DNA of 64,000 bases, taken from NCBI RefSeq assembly GCF_905475395.1, contig NC_058337.1, positions 28,916,983-28,980,982 on the forward strand, read 5' to 3'. Of this stretch, positions 47,311 through 58,200 are shown piece after piece; position 1 is the stretch's first letter; each line of letters starts with the position of its first letter. The notes beneath the pieces were generated by a model, which ran no database searches, was not told the DNA's origin, and was given only the letters and a program-made list of their open reading frames with translations. This DNA is from Chrysoperla carnea. Taxonomy: Eukaryota > Arthropoda > Insecta > Neuroptera > Chrysopidae. Position numbers and translations under genes: made by a program.

Positions 47311-48377
47311 GTTTGTTGACTATAGAGGAGTTGGTTGGGTTTTAAAGTTTTAAGCCCTTGAGTATGGTCGTAAACGATGTCCACCCGATATTTTCTTTGT
47401 AAAAAGATATTAATTATATAAATATAGTTAATTAAATAATGTGGATGTACATAGTACTATACTGATTTCTTACCGTTCTACTTGCAGCTAAATCTATACT
47501 GTCGCGAGACGTCCAATAAAGAAAGTATTATGTGTATCAAACTAAACATTTTTTTATTATCAAACATATTTATAATTTACTAATATACATTTTTAATATG
47601 TATTTTATACGTCAATTTATTCTTTTCTATTTAAATCAAAGAAAAAATACCCTGAACAAATCTCATTAAAAATTTATCCTGTAGATTTTCCTACCAGGTC
47701 GTATAATATCCACTTTTAGAGAGAAATCACCCAATTTAATCACACTGGACGATACAGACTACATCGGTGTAGCGATATGCGTCAAGAACGAGTGCGTAAA
47801 TTGTCAATTGCACGAAGTGAATTTTTTTCCGCTCGAGTGGGTAATAGACAATCTGTCTTAGACCACTAAGTACTTAATGGTCTAAGCAGCCTGTACAAAC
47901 TATACCAAGCTACAAAAACTATTTGTTTAATAAAAGCGGGATAATCTCTCTCTATAAGATTTTCCGTGCAATATTAAAATTATTTATTTGTTCATTGATT
48001 GTGTAATCAGCTATTTGTAACACGGAAAACAGTGCGGAAAGAAAAACTTAGGGATTGTGTTAATCAACGACAATTTGAGAACGAGTCAATACAAAAAGAT
48101 GTAATTTTATCAAATTTGAAAAATATGTCCTTTTGCAATAAAATGACGTTATTTTATTAGTGCAATAATGACGCTATTTTATCGATCTCAATTATCAAGT
48201 TCTCAAAAAAGCCAGCAGCCATCTGAACGAACCTATTCTCTAAGTATGTTCGACTTGTCACGTACAAAAAGTCAATTGTCAAAAAGTGTTAATTGACTAA
48301 AGCCAATTGTCAAATGAAGCAACTTTGTTTATACCATAGAAAAATATATCAAATAAGTTGAAAAATACTAAATAACC
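47311..48377. other. Upstream region of TRAPPC2L
   Basis: Non-coding. A small hairpin joins TTAGACCA and TGGTCTAA (about 47857-47884). TGACGTTATTTTATTAGTG and TGACGCTATTTTATCG form a short direct repeat near 48144-48184. No promoter elements can be assigned with confidence. Confidence 0.4.
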
Positions 48378-50782
48378 ATGGCTGTTTGTGTAGCCATAAT
48401 TGGAAAAGATGTAAGAGTGATTAGCCATTAAATGACACTCAATTTAAAAATATTCGTTAATTCCTTTCTCAAAAATATTTTAGAATTCGCCAAAATATTT
48501 TTCCAGTTTAAATCCAGATGATGAATTAAATTTTCAATATAAAGTATATTCCTCCTTAGATGTAATTGAAGAAAAATTAAAAGATACAAAAGTGTTTGAG
48601 GATTACGAATTATATTTTGGACAATTATTTTCTACAGAAACGCATAAAATGTATGCAGTTTTTTATAATTTTTTCATAATAATGCATCTATTAATATTTT
48701 ATTGTAATTAATATTTTATTAATTGTTGTAGCTTTGGTTACGTCACAAATACCAATATTAAACTTGTAATTGTTGTGGATTCAACAAATACAGCTTTACG
48801 GGATAATGAAGTTCGAGCGGTAATATAGTTTTTATTATAGACCTAATACAAAATAACTATAAACAAACTATTTATTGTATACTTTGGAGATTTACTTTGT
48901 GGAATATTTCAATTTAATGAATTTAATTAAAAACAATACTTTATTGTATTCCACCAGTTATTTATTTGTATTTTATTAGCTAATAATATTAATAATAAAA
49001 TAAAATAAATAACCGGTGGAATAAAGCAAAATATTGTTTTTTATTTTGTAATTATAAATTTATTAAATAAACATAATATCAAATATATAGGGTGGATCAT
49101 TTTAATTTATTATTGCTAACAGCTCTTTTTAATAACTTTTGACTAAAACATTTTTCTGTAGCTACCGTGCTTTCTTTCGATTAAATGTAAAAATATTTTT
49201 TTTTTTTTTTTTGAAAGCTAACGATTTTCGAAAAAATGTTTAAAATAAAAAATTTTAGCATTTTATGAGGATCAACTTTCTAATTTAAAGTGTTATTCCA
49301 TCTTTTACCTTTTAGGAACTAAATTGACTATTAAAGCAACCCGGAAAACTAGGTCCAATCTGATGTCAGAACATGATGTCTCCCACCAAACTTTTTGCTA
49401 TTTTTGTTTGAGTTATTTTTTGATTGTTTAACTACAAAACGAGCTATTAGCCATAATAGATTAAAATGGTCCAACCTGTATAAGGTGCACCATTTTTATC
49501 TCCACAGCTAAATTTTTCTTCAATAAACCGTTTAGGACAAAAATCACCCTATTTGTAGAGGATAGGTATCTTCCTCCTAATTCAACTCATGTTCGCAAAT
49601 GATACGATAGAAAAAATGTTGTTATTTTTTCACAAACAGTTTATTGAAGAAATATGTGTTTTACCCTGTTTTAGACGTTATGTGGGATTTACCAGATCTC
49701 AACCTGGTTGAGCACATCAAGTGATCTTGATAAAGGCCGTTTTAAATCTAAAATTGTTAGATATTACTTGCGCTATGTTTATATAGACCTCTTCTGCGTT
49801 AAAAATTACGTTATTCAGCTTCTACATGTATATCGTATTCAGTGGCGTAGCTGATAATGAGGGGGGGGGGGGGGCCGTATAGTATCAAATATTTGATTAG
49901 GGCCTTTTTCGCCATAGTGTTGCGGCAATTCAACGTCTTAATTGTTTAAAATATCGATAATTAAAATAACGAATATGTTTCTATAAAATTTTTAAATTAA
50001 AAATAAAGATTAGTGTAAAACAAAATACCAAAAATCTCCAATTTATTAAGTATAGATTTTTATTTAAAAAATTACTTTTGAAATAAATCTTAATTTCTTA
50101 ATTTTTCAATTAATTTTATTAAAAGCCTGATGCCTCTCTTTCTAACTAATGCATCAGCTTCAAATCATTGCTGCCGCAGATTTTGCAGTTTCTAAAACGT
50201 AGATCATATTTTATAGTCTAGACTACTTACGAGTATCGATTTTGGCTCTTAAAGCAATGCTTGACCTTTAGACCTTCATATTATAAAATTTGTACAATTT
50301 TTAGTCTTGCGGCTACTAGGTCATAGCTATAACATTTCAAAATTATAAGAAAACAAAAAGATCAACTTATATGCAAAAAAGGTTATTAGAAATGGGTGTT
50401 TAATATTTACAAGTTTTTCAATTGCGCTCTAATCTTTTGTTCTCTAATAATCGGTGCTTGCCTCTTTAATCATTGATACTATCAAGACTATCAATATGAT
50501 AGCCTCCAATCCAATTGGTCAGTTCCAGATTTAAAAAATAAAACATAAAATAAAATAAATAAATAAACTTTTTTTTTTGCAGATGTTTAGAAAATTACAC
50601 ACGTTATACGCAGATCACATTTGTAATCCATTCTACTTACCAGGAACCCCAATTGTATCAAAGTAAGTATTCATGAAAAACAAACGTACAAGTTTATCTA
50701 TAAAAAAAAGTTTATAAATAACTTTTTATTTTCCAGAACATTTGATGGAAAAGTCAAAAATATTATGACGGGAAATGCTTAA
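48378..50782 (+). CDS. TRAPPC2L: TRAPP complex subunit 2-like (TRAPPC2L)
   Basis: Exons 48378-48410, 48484-48650, 48732-48819, 50583-50662 and 50737-50782 join in frame to 137 residues (human about 140). TRAPPC2L is a sedlin-like longin-fold subunit of the TRAPP tethering complexes, which act as Rab exchange factors in ER-Golgi and Golgi traffic. The start [17 protein letters not shown] and the block [22 protein letters not shown] are near-diagnostic, and [15 protein letters not shown] matches the conserved C-terminal loop. The yeast relative is Tca17. Intron 3 (1.76 kb) carries a TA-flanked MITE and a run of 14 G. A polyadenylation signal AATAAA lies at 50808-50813, only 26 bases past the stop. 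The upstream 2 kb is non-coding and separates it from divergent Vhl. Confidence 0.95.
49088..49478. mobile_element. TA-flanked foldback MITE in TRAPPC2L intron 3
   Basis: Starts TAGGGTGGATCATTTTAATT (first C lost) and ends GATTAAAATGGTCCAACCTG, with TA on both sides. It shares GAGCTATTAGCCATAATAG, AACTAGGTCCAATCTGATGT and CAGAACATGATGTCTCCCA with the egl intron copy. At 391 bp it is a deleted version. Confidence 0.8.
49840..49910 (+). mobile_element. hAT-like left end with G14 tract (partial)
   Basis: CAGTGGCGTAGCTGATAATG followed by 14 G at 49861-49874 resembles the common hAT terminal sequence CAGTGGCGTAGC followed by a G-rich run. I cannot find the matching right end, so it may be truncated. 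Confidence 0.4.
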
Positions 50783-50807
50783 AAAAAATTATTTATATAT
50801 TTAAGTA

Positions 50808-50813
50808 AATAAA
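50808..50813 (+). terminator. Polyadenylation signal of TRAPPC2L
   Basis: A canonical AATAAA lies 26 bases after the TRAPPC2L stop codon and is followed by a T-rich stretch, the expected downstream element. The short 3' UTR is consistent with a small housekeeping gene. Confidence 0.55.
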
Positions 50814-50934
50814 ATTTTTGTTTTATACTTTATGTTCCTTTTAATTTTACACTTTTTACCCTCATATATAGCCCTTGTTTCGAGTGTACAAAGTTTTTCG
50901 TAACTTTTACATTCTCAAACCTTTGTTTTGTGAG

Positions 50935-51088
50935 TTTCTCGATTAATATTAGTACTTTTTTTTTAATATGGAGCGCAATATCTGTAAATATTAGAGAAAA
51001 AATGGAAAGGAAACAAACTGTAGTAAATTATATTTTCTGCAACTCTGCTTATTATAAAATATTTATTATACTAATATTAATCGAGAAA
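50935..51088. mobile_element. Short element with perfect 20-bp inverted ends
   Basis: TTTCTCGATTAATATTAGTA (50935-50954) is the exact reverse complement of 51069-51088. The interior TATTTTCTGCAACTCTGCTT recurs as TATTTTCTGCTACTTTGCTT near 58647 in XKR intron 2 and, inverted, near 3610. It is a 154-bp miniature element just past the TRAPPC2L polyadenylation signal. Confidence 0.75.
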
Positions 51089-52257
51089 TTCCAAAAATTG
51101 AAAATGATAATTAACGCAGAATTTCGTCGGGGATATTCCAAGTATCCAAAAACTGCAAGGAAACTTTCTCCGTATATGATAGTTCCACGATATTCCATAA
51201 GTATAGGTATTAACATTTGCTTAATTTACGATTTAAAAATTAATGGATTGTGTTCGTAAATGAAAATATTGTTTACGTAAAAATTACAAGTTATTGAGTA
51301 TTCCCTTTTTTAGAATGGCTCGGAGGTTGACAAATTATTTAAAAAATTCCCTTTAATTATTACCTATGTAGCCCACATTTTGCGAGAGTTAAATTTTCAA
51401 AAATTAACATAAAAAAATTATTTATTAATAATTTTTTTTTTTTTTTAATTTAAAAATGAAAGTTATAAATTTTCATTAAACAAATTATGACGATTTAAAA
51501 ACTTGTTAAAAAATTTGATCAGGCCTAATAAACAGATCAATTAAATTGACCTTATTTTGTACATAAAAATCTAAATATGTAATAAATAAACTGATTTTAA
51601 GTATGTAGTACTTTTATTGAATATAAATTTAGAACTATATTATTAGAATTTTAAAACGAACTTAAGTATTCATGTTAAAACTGTTTATCATTAATGTGAT
51701 AAAAAAATTCTTTGTAAAAGTGTTGTTAAAGTGCGTCAAAATTTATTTATCTAAGTCAGGAAAATTGTAATAGTACCTCTACTATTTTAGTGCAGTTAAG
51801 GTAATTCGATTACGCAAAGTCATAATATATGAAAGCTTAACACATAGGCTTGATTATTTCATAATTATTCACGAATTTAGGCTTTTATTTGGGTACCCTT
51901 TATATAGAACGGCGGAAATTTTTTGTGTATTTTATTTCTAAAATCGAATGTTTTAAAGCTAGCTCTATAAAAATTGCATTTAAAAGTGTGAATTTTTGTT
52001 AGTTTTGTGTACTATGAAGTACCCCGCGTGCGGTTGATATGAAGTTTTTGAACTCTTAAAATTTTTCATGGGGTACCAACTTGACTCATAAGGTAGCCGG
52101 ATAATTTTCACGTTAAATTATAGCTTTCAATTTACCTTTTCATGAAAAAAATAGGTTGCCAGGCCAAATTTGTTGAAAAAGTTAGGCAACCTTCTTACAT
52201 AGTGTAAATAAATTTAACGATTCAGTTATTTGAGATATGATCGTCTATTACATTTTT
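51089..52257. other. Non-coding DNA, no gene seen
   Basis: No recognisable gene or RNA. TCATGAAAAAAATAGGTTGCCA near 52139 recurs in similar form around 54000-54150 (CTTTTTTATGAAAAG, TTGAAAGCTATA, GGTTGCC), so a diverged repeat flanks the nested element at 52258-53859. Confidence 0.45.
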
Positions 52258-52837
52258 AAACAAGTGAAAACAAACAATTGACTGAGTTAATTGTTGAAAT
52301 ACCATGTATAGACAGTGTTGATTACTCTGTTACATACCACATACATACATGTCACACATATATAACTGATATTCCCATATAATACATACTATACAATTTT
52401 CGATATCACGGGTAAACAGTGATCTTTACGAAAAAAATGTTGTTTATTTTTTTATAAGAAACATTTTTTAAATTTAAACTATTGTTCTATCTCTAACGGT
52501 TTACAAGATGGGTCTTATAGACCCAAGACCCAAGTGACCTATGTTGCTCATTTACGAACTTGACTTTTACGAACTTTTACGTCCTCAGCACGCTATAAAA
52601 ATTTCAGCTTGATATTTCTTTTCGTTTTTGAGTAATCGTGATTACAGACGGACAGGTAGACGACAGACAGACAACCGGAAATGGGCTAATTACAGGGCCG
52701 GATTAACAAGTAGGCAGAATAGGCAGTTGCCTGGGGCCCCCGATTTTAGGGGGCCCCCGAAAAATGAAAAAGACTTCTAAAATTTTCTTACAAACATAAA
52801 TCACATCAGTGTTCATACTAAATTAACGCATGTAATA

Positions 52838-53048
52838 CAGTTTAGATACGCTGCTATACAACAACCTCAATACAGTTTAGATACGCTGCTATACAGCAAA
52901 CACAATACAGTTTAAATACGCTGCTATACGCCAAACACAATACAGTTTAAATACGCTGTTATACGCCAAACACACTTCAGTTTAAATACGCTGCTTTTCG
53001 CCCAAACACAATACAGTTCAGACGCGCTGCTATACCACATACACAGTA
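52838..53048 (+). repeat. 35-bp minisatellite, six units, inside hAT element
   Basis: Consensus CAGTTTAAATACGCTGCTAT followed by ACGCCAAACACAATA, repeated six times with a few substitutions per unit. Units abut without unique spacers. Confidence 0.85.
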
Positions 53049-53070
53049 ACACTTCTTACTCACAACTTCC

Positions 53071-53174
53071 CGCAGCCTGCTTGTCCACAACCTTCGTCAA
53101 CAACACTCGCACTCACTGACTCCCCGCAGCCTGCTTGTCCACAACCTTCGTCAACAACACTCGCACTCACTGAG
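53071..53174 (+). repeat. 54-bp tandem duplication inside hAT element
   Basis: CGCAGCCTGCTTGTCCACAA followed by CCTTCGTCAACAACACTCGC and ACTCACTGA occurs twice with a 54-base period and almost no differences. Confidence 0.85.
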
Positions 53175-53365
53175 ATACCTTCATACAATTACATAGTGTA
53201 AAGTGAATAAGTGAATAAAATATCCTTGTTATTATCACGTAAAAGTCCGCGTTTTTTTCTTTACCGTAGTGAGACCATCATTTTTCGGGAGTGATAGTTT
53301 AAGTGCAATACACTAGTAAATACTCAAACTATCGTTAGCGTCTAAAGTTGTTATTATGTAAAAAA

Positions 53366-53494
53366 ATGTCTCGTTCATATTTAAGCGGCGCGCAAAAAAG
53401 AAAGGTTGCCGAAGAAAAACGATCACGAACAAGTGCAGTGTTAGAAAAAGTTCCAAAACTCGACAATTATTTTCATCGGAACGTTTTTTTTTGA
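53366..53494 (+). pseudogene. hAT transposase N-terminal remnant (42 codons)
   Basis: ATG at 53366, stop at 53492-53494. The words YLSGAQKRKVAEEK and LEKVPKLDNYF are the typical N-terminus of ZMYM1-like/hAT transposases (SGAQKRK...KLxxFF). The zinc finger and catalytic parts expected to follow are absent, so the element cannot move itself. Confidence 0.7.
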
Positions 53495-53859
53495 ACAAAA
53501 GACTAGTTGTGTCCTCTTATTAATTGATGAATTTGCCGAAAACAAATGTAGAAAACGACATGTTTAAAATGTAGATAGTAATTTTATTGATATTATTTCA
53601 TTGGGACAATAAAATTCTTATGAAAGATAAAAGTTTGTATTTTTTAATCGAAAAAAGAAGGGAACGGACGTGAAAAAAGGGCCCCCAAATTGATGGTTGC
53701 CTAGGGCCCCGTTGAGGGTTAATCCGGCCCTGGCTAATTAGGTGATTTTATGAACACCTATACCAAAATTTTGTTCATAGTATCAATATTTTTAAGCGTT
53801 ACAAACTTGGAACTAAACTTAGTATACCTTGGTATATTTCATATACAGGGTATAAAAAT

Positions 53860-55279
53860 TTTAGGGAGTATTAGATATGAAAACAGATTCTTTTAGTGTC
53901 TTAGTAAAATGCCAATATATGATAACGAAAAAAAGTATCAATTAATCGAAATTACAGTAGGTACTATGTAAGGAGATTGCCTAACTTTTCCAACCGATCT
54001 GGCCTGGTAACCTATTTTTTTATGAAAAGATAAATTGAAAGCTATATAATTTATCCGGTTACCTTAATGAGTTGGTACCTCAAAAAACAAAAATAAAGGT
54101 TGCCAAACATTTCGTTCGGTACAATAGGGTTGGCAAACTTATTTTTTCTTGAAAAGATAGATTGAAAGCCATAATTTCACGTGAAAATTATCTGGTTACC
54201 TCACGAGCTAATTTGGTATCCCAATTTTCCATTGCAAATTGCCCATCCTTCATTTTTGCGACCGGTCTCATTGAGTTGGTATTTGATTGCCACTTTATTA
54301 GAAAGTTTGAACCAGTTACTGACGACACAAGTGATTTTGCTGTCCGCTCCCGGGCCTAAAAGATAATTACTTGATGATGATCTTAAACGTTTTTCAAAGT
54401 CAACTTAAAATTTTTAAAAAGACCCCAGGTTTTAACCACCGATTATATATCTTTTACTTAATTTTTCGTATTTCAGCAATAGCATACGTAATATAGTATG
54501 TATTGCATATCCAATATTAAAAACTCATAGTATGAAGTTATTAAATTTGCTACCAATGGCGTCAGCTATGCTATCTTGGGCGTATCAAGTGGAGGGGAAG
54601 TCAGGGCAACTGCTCCCTCCCCTGCGACTTCTTCTTACGATGGATTTTGTTCGCTAAGTATTGGTTTATGCTAAAATAATTTTTAATTTATTAAATTTTT
54701 TGGGCAATAAATTTCTGATTTGCCTCCTCTAGGTCAAAATTTTTGTTTTGCCCCCCTTAAACTAAAATTTGGGCACGATCCATGTGTGTTATGTACTCAG
54801 CGTAGATATATCTAAAATGACATTTTTTTTTTTTTACATATATTTTTCGATACACCCGGTATTTGGCATTCTTTCGTATGCAAATAAAATTTAATGTAAA
54901 AAAATCTGGGACTTTTTTAAGTTTTCATAAATAATTTCCTTTACATAGGCTTTCCTTCACATTCAGGCACGCGTTTTTCCTATCTTATCTATCCATTGAT
55001 GGTTTTTTTTAATTTCAAGTTAAATTTGACAGTACTATCTATACCTAATAACTCGTAATTTCAAGATTATTATTATTAAGTACATTACGTCACTAGTATT
55101 TTGACGTAACAAGCAATTTATAATATTTACCTACATAGGTAAAAAACATGTCGCAAGTTTTATAGTATTTTTTATTATTTATTTGTAAGCAAAGCATAAT
55201 TATTAACAATTCAAAAACAAAAACATGATTTTAAAATCATAAAAACAAAACAAACAGTATTAAAAAAAAAATTTTAAAA
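53860..55279. other. Upstream region of XKR gene with repeat debris
   Basis: Contains diverged GGTTGCC/GGTACCTC repeats (53990-54240), and at about 54555-54790 GC-richer sequence with GGAGGGGAAGTCAGGGCAA and TGCTCCCTCCCCTGCG as a small inverted repeat. The overlapping frames at 54162-54366 are not recognisable proteins. Confidence 0.4.
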
Positions 55280-58200
55280 ATGAATGAAACAATTGGTGTA
55301 ACAACTGCAGTTAAATTTAATGCAAAAACATCAAATGCTCATATAATTCAACATGAAATTGGACCAAGAAATGATTCAACTAATAATGAAAATTCACAAA
55401 ATGAATGTGAAAATTCATCAGTGCCTAGTTCATTACAAGTTTATTGTCATATGTTTATGTTATGCATCTCAATTTTAACATATTGCTCAGATTTAGTGTT
55501 TGCAGCATTAATTGCTTACTTTTATTTTACACAAGGAAGAGTTACATTTTTTGTTTTAACAATTGTTTTTATTGCGGTACCAATTTTAACGACAACTGCG
55601 TTTAGTATGAGATGGTAAGTTTCAAATTTTGTAATTCCTTATTATCATTTCTTAGACAAAAATTTTTGATGATAGATGTTAACTTTAGAAGGAACACAAA
55701 AAGTAATAAAAATTTTCGATTTTCATGTTGGTTTTCGAAAAAAATCAAAAAGTTAAAGTAAAATACAGTGCAGGAATTCAAATAAAATTCGATAATAACG
55801 TTTAAGATATGGGAAATTATAGTTTTAGAAAAATTGGTTATCTAATTCGAATCGATGATTAAAAACTACAAAGTCATAATCACGTTTTGTTTTGGTTTGA
55901 TTTTAGCGTTAGTCAAAAGTCAAAATAAAACCAAGATTTAACCTTTGATTAGTGATTATTTCTTGGATAATTAATTCTCAATGATAATTTAATTAGTTAT
56001 AATAAAAAAATTACTTTTACGCAATTTTTGTTATCTCTGTCCTTTATGTTAAAGGGTTACTATTTCCAGAAAATTCTGATACTATTAAGTGTAAGGAAAT
56101 TTTTTTGAAAATATTTATCTAATAAACTGAATTTTAATAACTTTTGAGGTCTAATCTTCTTAATCACTATAGAAAAATAAAAAACCGAGATAAAATTTTA
56201 TTTTTAATATTTTGTAATTGATCTATCTGTGTAACCTTCGTAGCGATATCGAAAATTTTCAGATTTCAATAGAAATAAGTATCCATTTTACTAACCCTGA
56301 CTCCCTGAGTATATTTTCACCTCAATTAGTACTCTTTAACTGCATATCATTGACTATAATTTAAAAAAATTATTTTCTTGAAACTATTCTATTATTAGAC
56401 CGAGAGGATTTTCGGAACCTGTACTCTCACAGCACCTGACTATAGCACCTATTGCTACCCGCCACGGATATTCATTGGCTTGTATACCCGGACATCTGTG
56501 GATACAGTTATTGATCCAGCTTGTGATCCACGGGTTGTCCATGCCTTTAATGGGGGTCGAGTTAGCACGGATGTGCGAGTTTTTGCCCTTGCGTTCACCC
56601 TGTGATCCAAGCGTTAATTAAATTGACGGATACCCAATGCTTGGCAATAGCACCACCGAAATATTATACATTAAATATATAATATTCATACAAACATTAT
56701 ATGCCTATCGGTATGTGTATATCTTAAATTTCGAATTCAAAATCGAAATTATGGAAAGAAAATGATACAAGTGTAGCTAGTTCATGTATTATTTTAGCCA
56801 CAAAGGCAAAAAATACCAGTGAAAACCTAAATCAGAACTATGCATTTTTTGACAAAAGTGTGCGGGAGTGGGTGGGTCGCCGATATTGCTAGCGATTTTT
56901 TCCTCGAAAATATATCGGAAAAGGAGATGACACTGAAAATTTAAGCCCGATTCGATCAAATTTGGTAACTAGAGAATTTTTTGGAATTTTGAAATAAGTC
57001 AATTTTTTAATCATTTTCAAAAGTTTCTGTCTCAGCTTCTATAGAGACTTGTTTGAGACGGCTTTCTTCTCTGTAAATCCTCTACTTTTAAGAAAAAAGT
57101 TAACGAGCTGTTAACTAATCCAAGATTTCAGAGAAATTTTGTTCTATTTTTAAAATGCTGATATATTTTGTTCAGGTATACTTTGAATAAATTTACCCAC
57201 TTTTTACTTGATTGCTTCTATTTCGTTATGTTATGGCCATATCTAAAGCCGATTGATTTTTGGAAAATTTCTTCTTTTTCTTAAACAATCCGTTTTGTTC
57301 CTTATTTTCGAATATATTTTCTGAAAAATATGAACTATTTACGTTAAAATTACAAAATTGATGATAAAACAACAAAAATATCATAATAAATCGAAAAATT
57401 GATATTTTAAAATATGCATACCTCGAAAATTACTTTTATTCCAAAATTGAAATTTTTAGGGTTGTTTGAAGATATAATGAAGTGTACTCCTAAAAAATTT
57501 CAAATGGATTTCAGGGTATACCTGAACAAAAAATATCAGCTGCTAGTAGACCCTCTTTAAAAATAGGCAAAATTTCTCTTAAACAGAGACCAATTTTTTT
57601 CTCAAAAGAAAAGGGTTTTGCAGAGAAGAATGACGCCTCAAACAAGTCTGAGATATAAACTTTTGAAAATAACTGAAAAATCGACATTTTTCAAAACCAA
57701 AAAATTCTCCAGTAGAAAAATTTAATCGAATCGAGCTCAAATTTTCAGAATCATCTCCTTTTCTGATGCACTTTTGAGGAAAAAATCGACGTCAAAATCA
57801 GTGACCCAGTTCCGCACACTTATGTCGAAAAGTAATGGATCTGCCCACATACATATATATTATATAATTTGCCAGATGCTGTGAGAATACGAGTCCTGAA
57901 AATTCTTTAAAAAAATTATATTAGCGAAAAAAATTAAAGGTTTCAAAATTATAACGTTTAATTATTTTTAGGTATTTAATTGACGAAGATAATTACCAAG
58001 TAGCTCGACCATCAATTATACGATGGATCATTCGAATTATTTTATTATTATTACAAATGGTACAAATTTTACGTTATGGCGAGACAATTTTTTATAATAT
58101 TAAATTTCTTGTGTTACGGAAAACAAATAACAATGAAAAACAACAGCATGTTTATCGGAAAATGTTGGATGAATATTGTAACAGTGCTTTATTACGATTA

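Larger units (their letters stand above)
52693..53732 (+). mobile_element. Non-autonomous hAT element with 8-bp target duplication
   Basis: Starts CAGGGCCGGATTAACAAGTA and ends GGGTTAATCCGGCCCTG, flanked by GCTAATTA at 52685-52692 and 53733-53740. Subterminal GTTGCCTGGGGCCCCC and GTTGCCTAGGGCCCC are mirrored. The 1040-bp interior holds a 35-bp minisatellite, a 54-bp tandem duplication and the first 42 codons of a transposase-like protein. It sits inside dispersed-repeat copy 7. Confidence 0.93.
52258..53859 (-). repeat. GTCY-family dispersed repeat, copy 7, split by a hAT insertion
   Basis: Left part 52258-52692 runs from AAACAAGTGAAAACAAACAA to CAACCGGAAATGG. Right part 53733-53859 resumes at GCTAATTAGGTGATTTTATG and ends at the worn terminus TACAGGGTATAAAAAT. 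The interruption falls in the conserved ATTAGCCC/CTAATTAG segment and is explained exactly by the 8-bp duplication of the inserted element. Confidence 0.85.

Noticed and set aside
52838-53048. CRISPR-like array of 35-bp repeats
   Set aside because: Units abut directly with no unique spacers, and the host is an insect transposon; it is a minisatellite.
54162-54366. Two overlapping small genes upstream of XKR
   Set aside because: They share the same DNA in different frames and overlap a diverged repeat.
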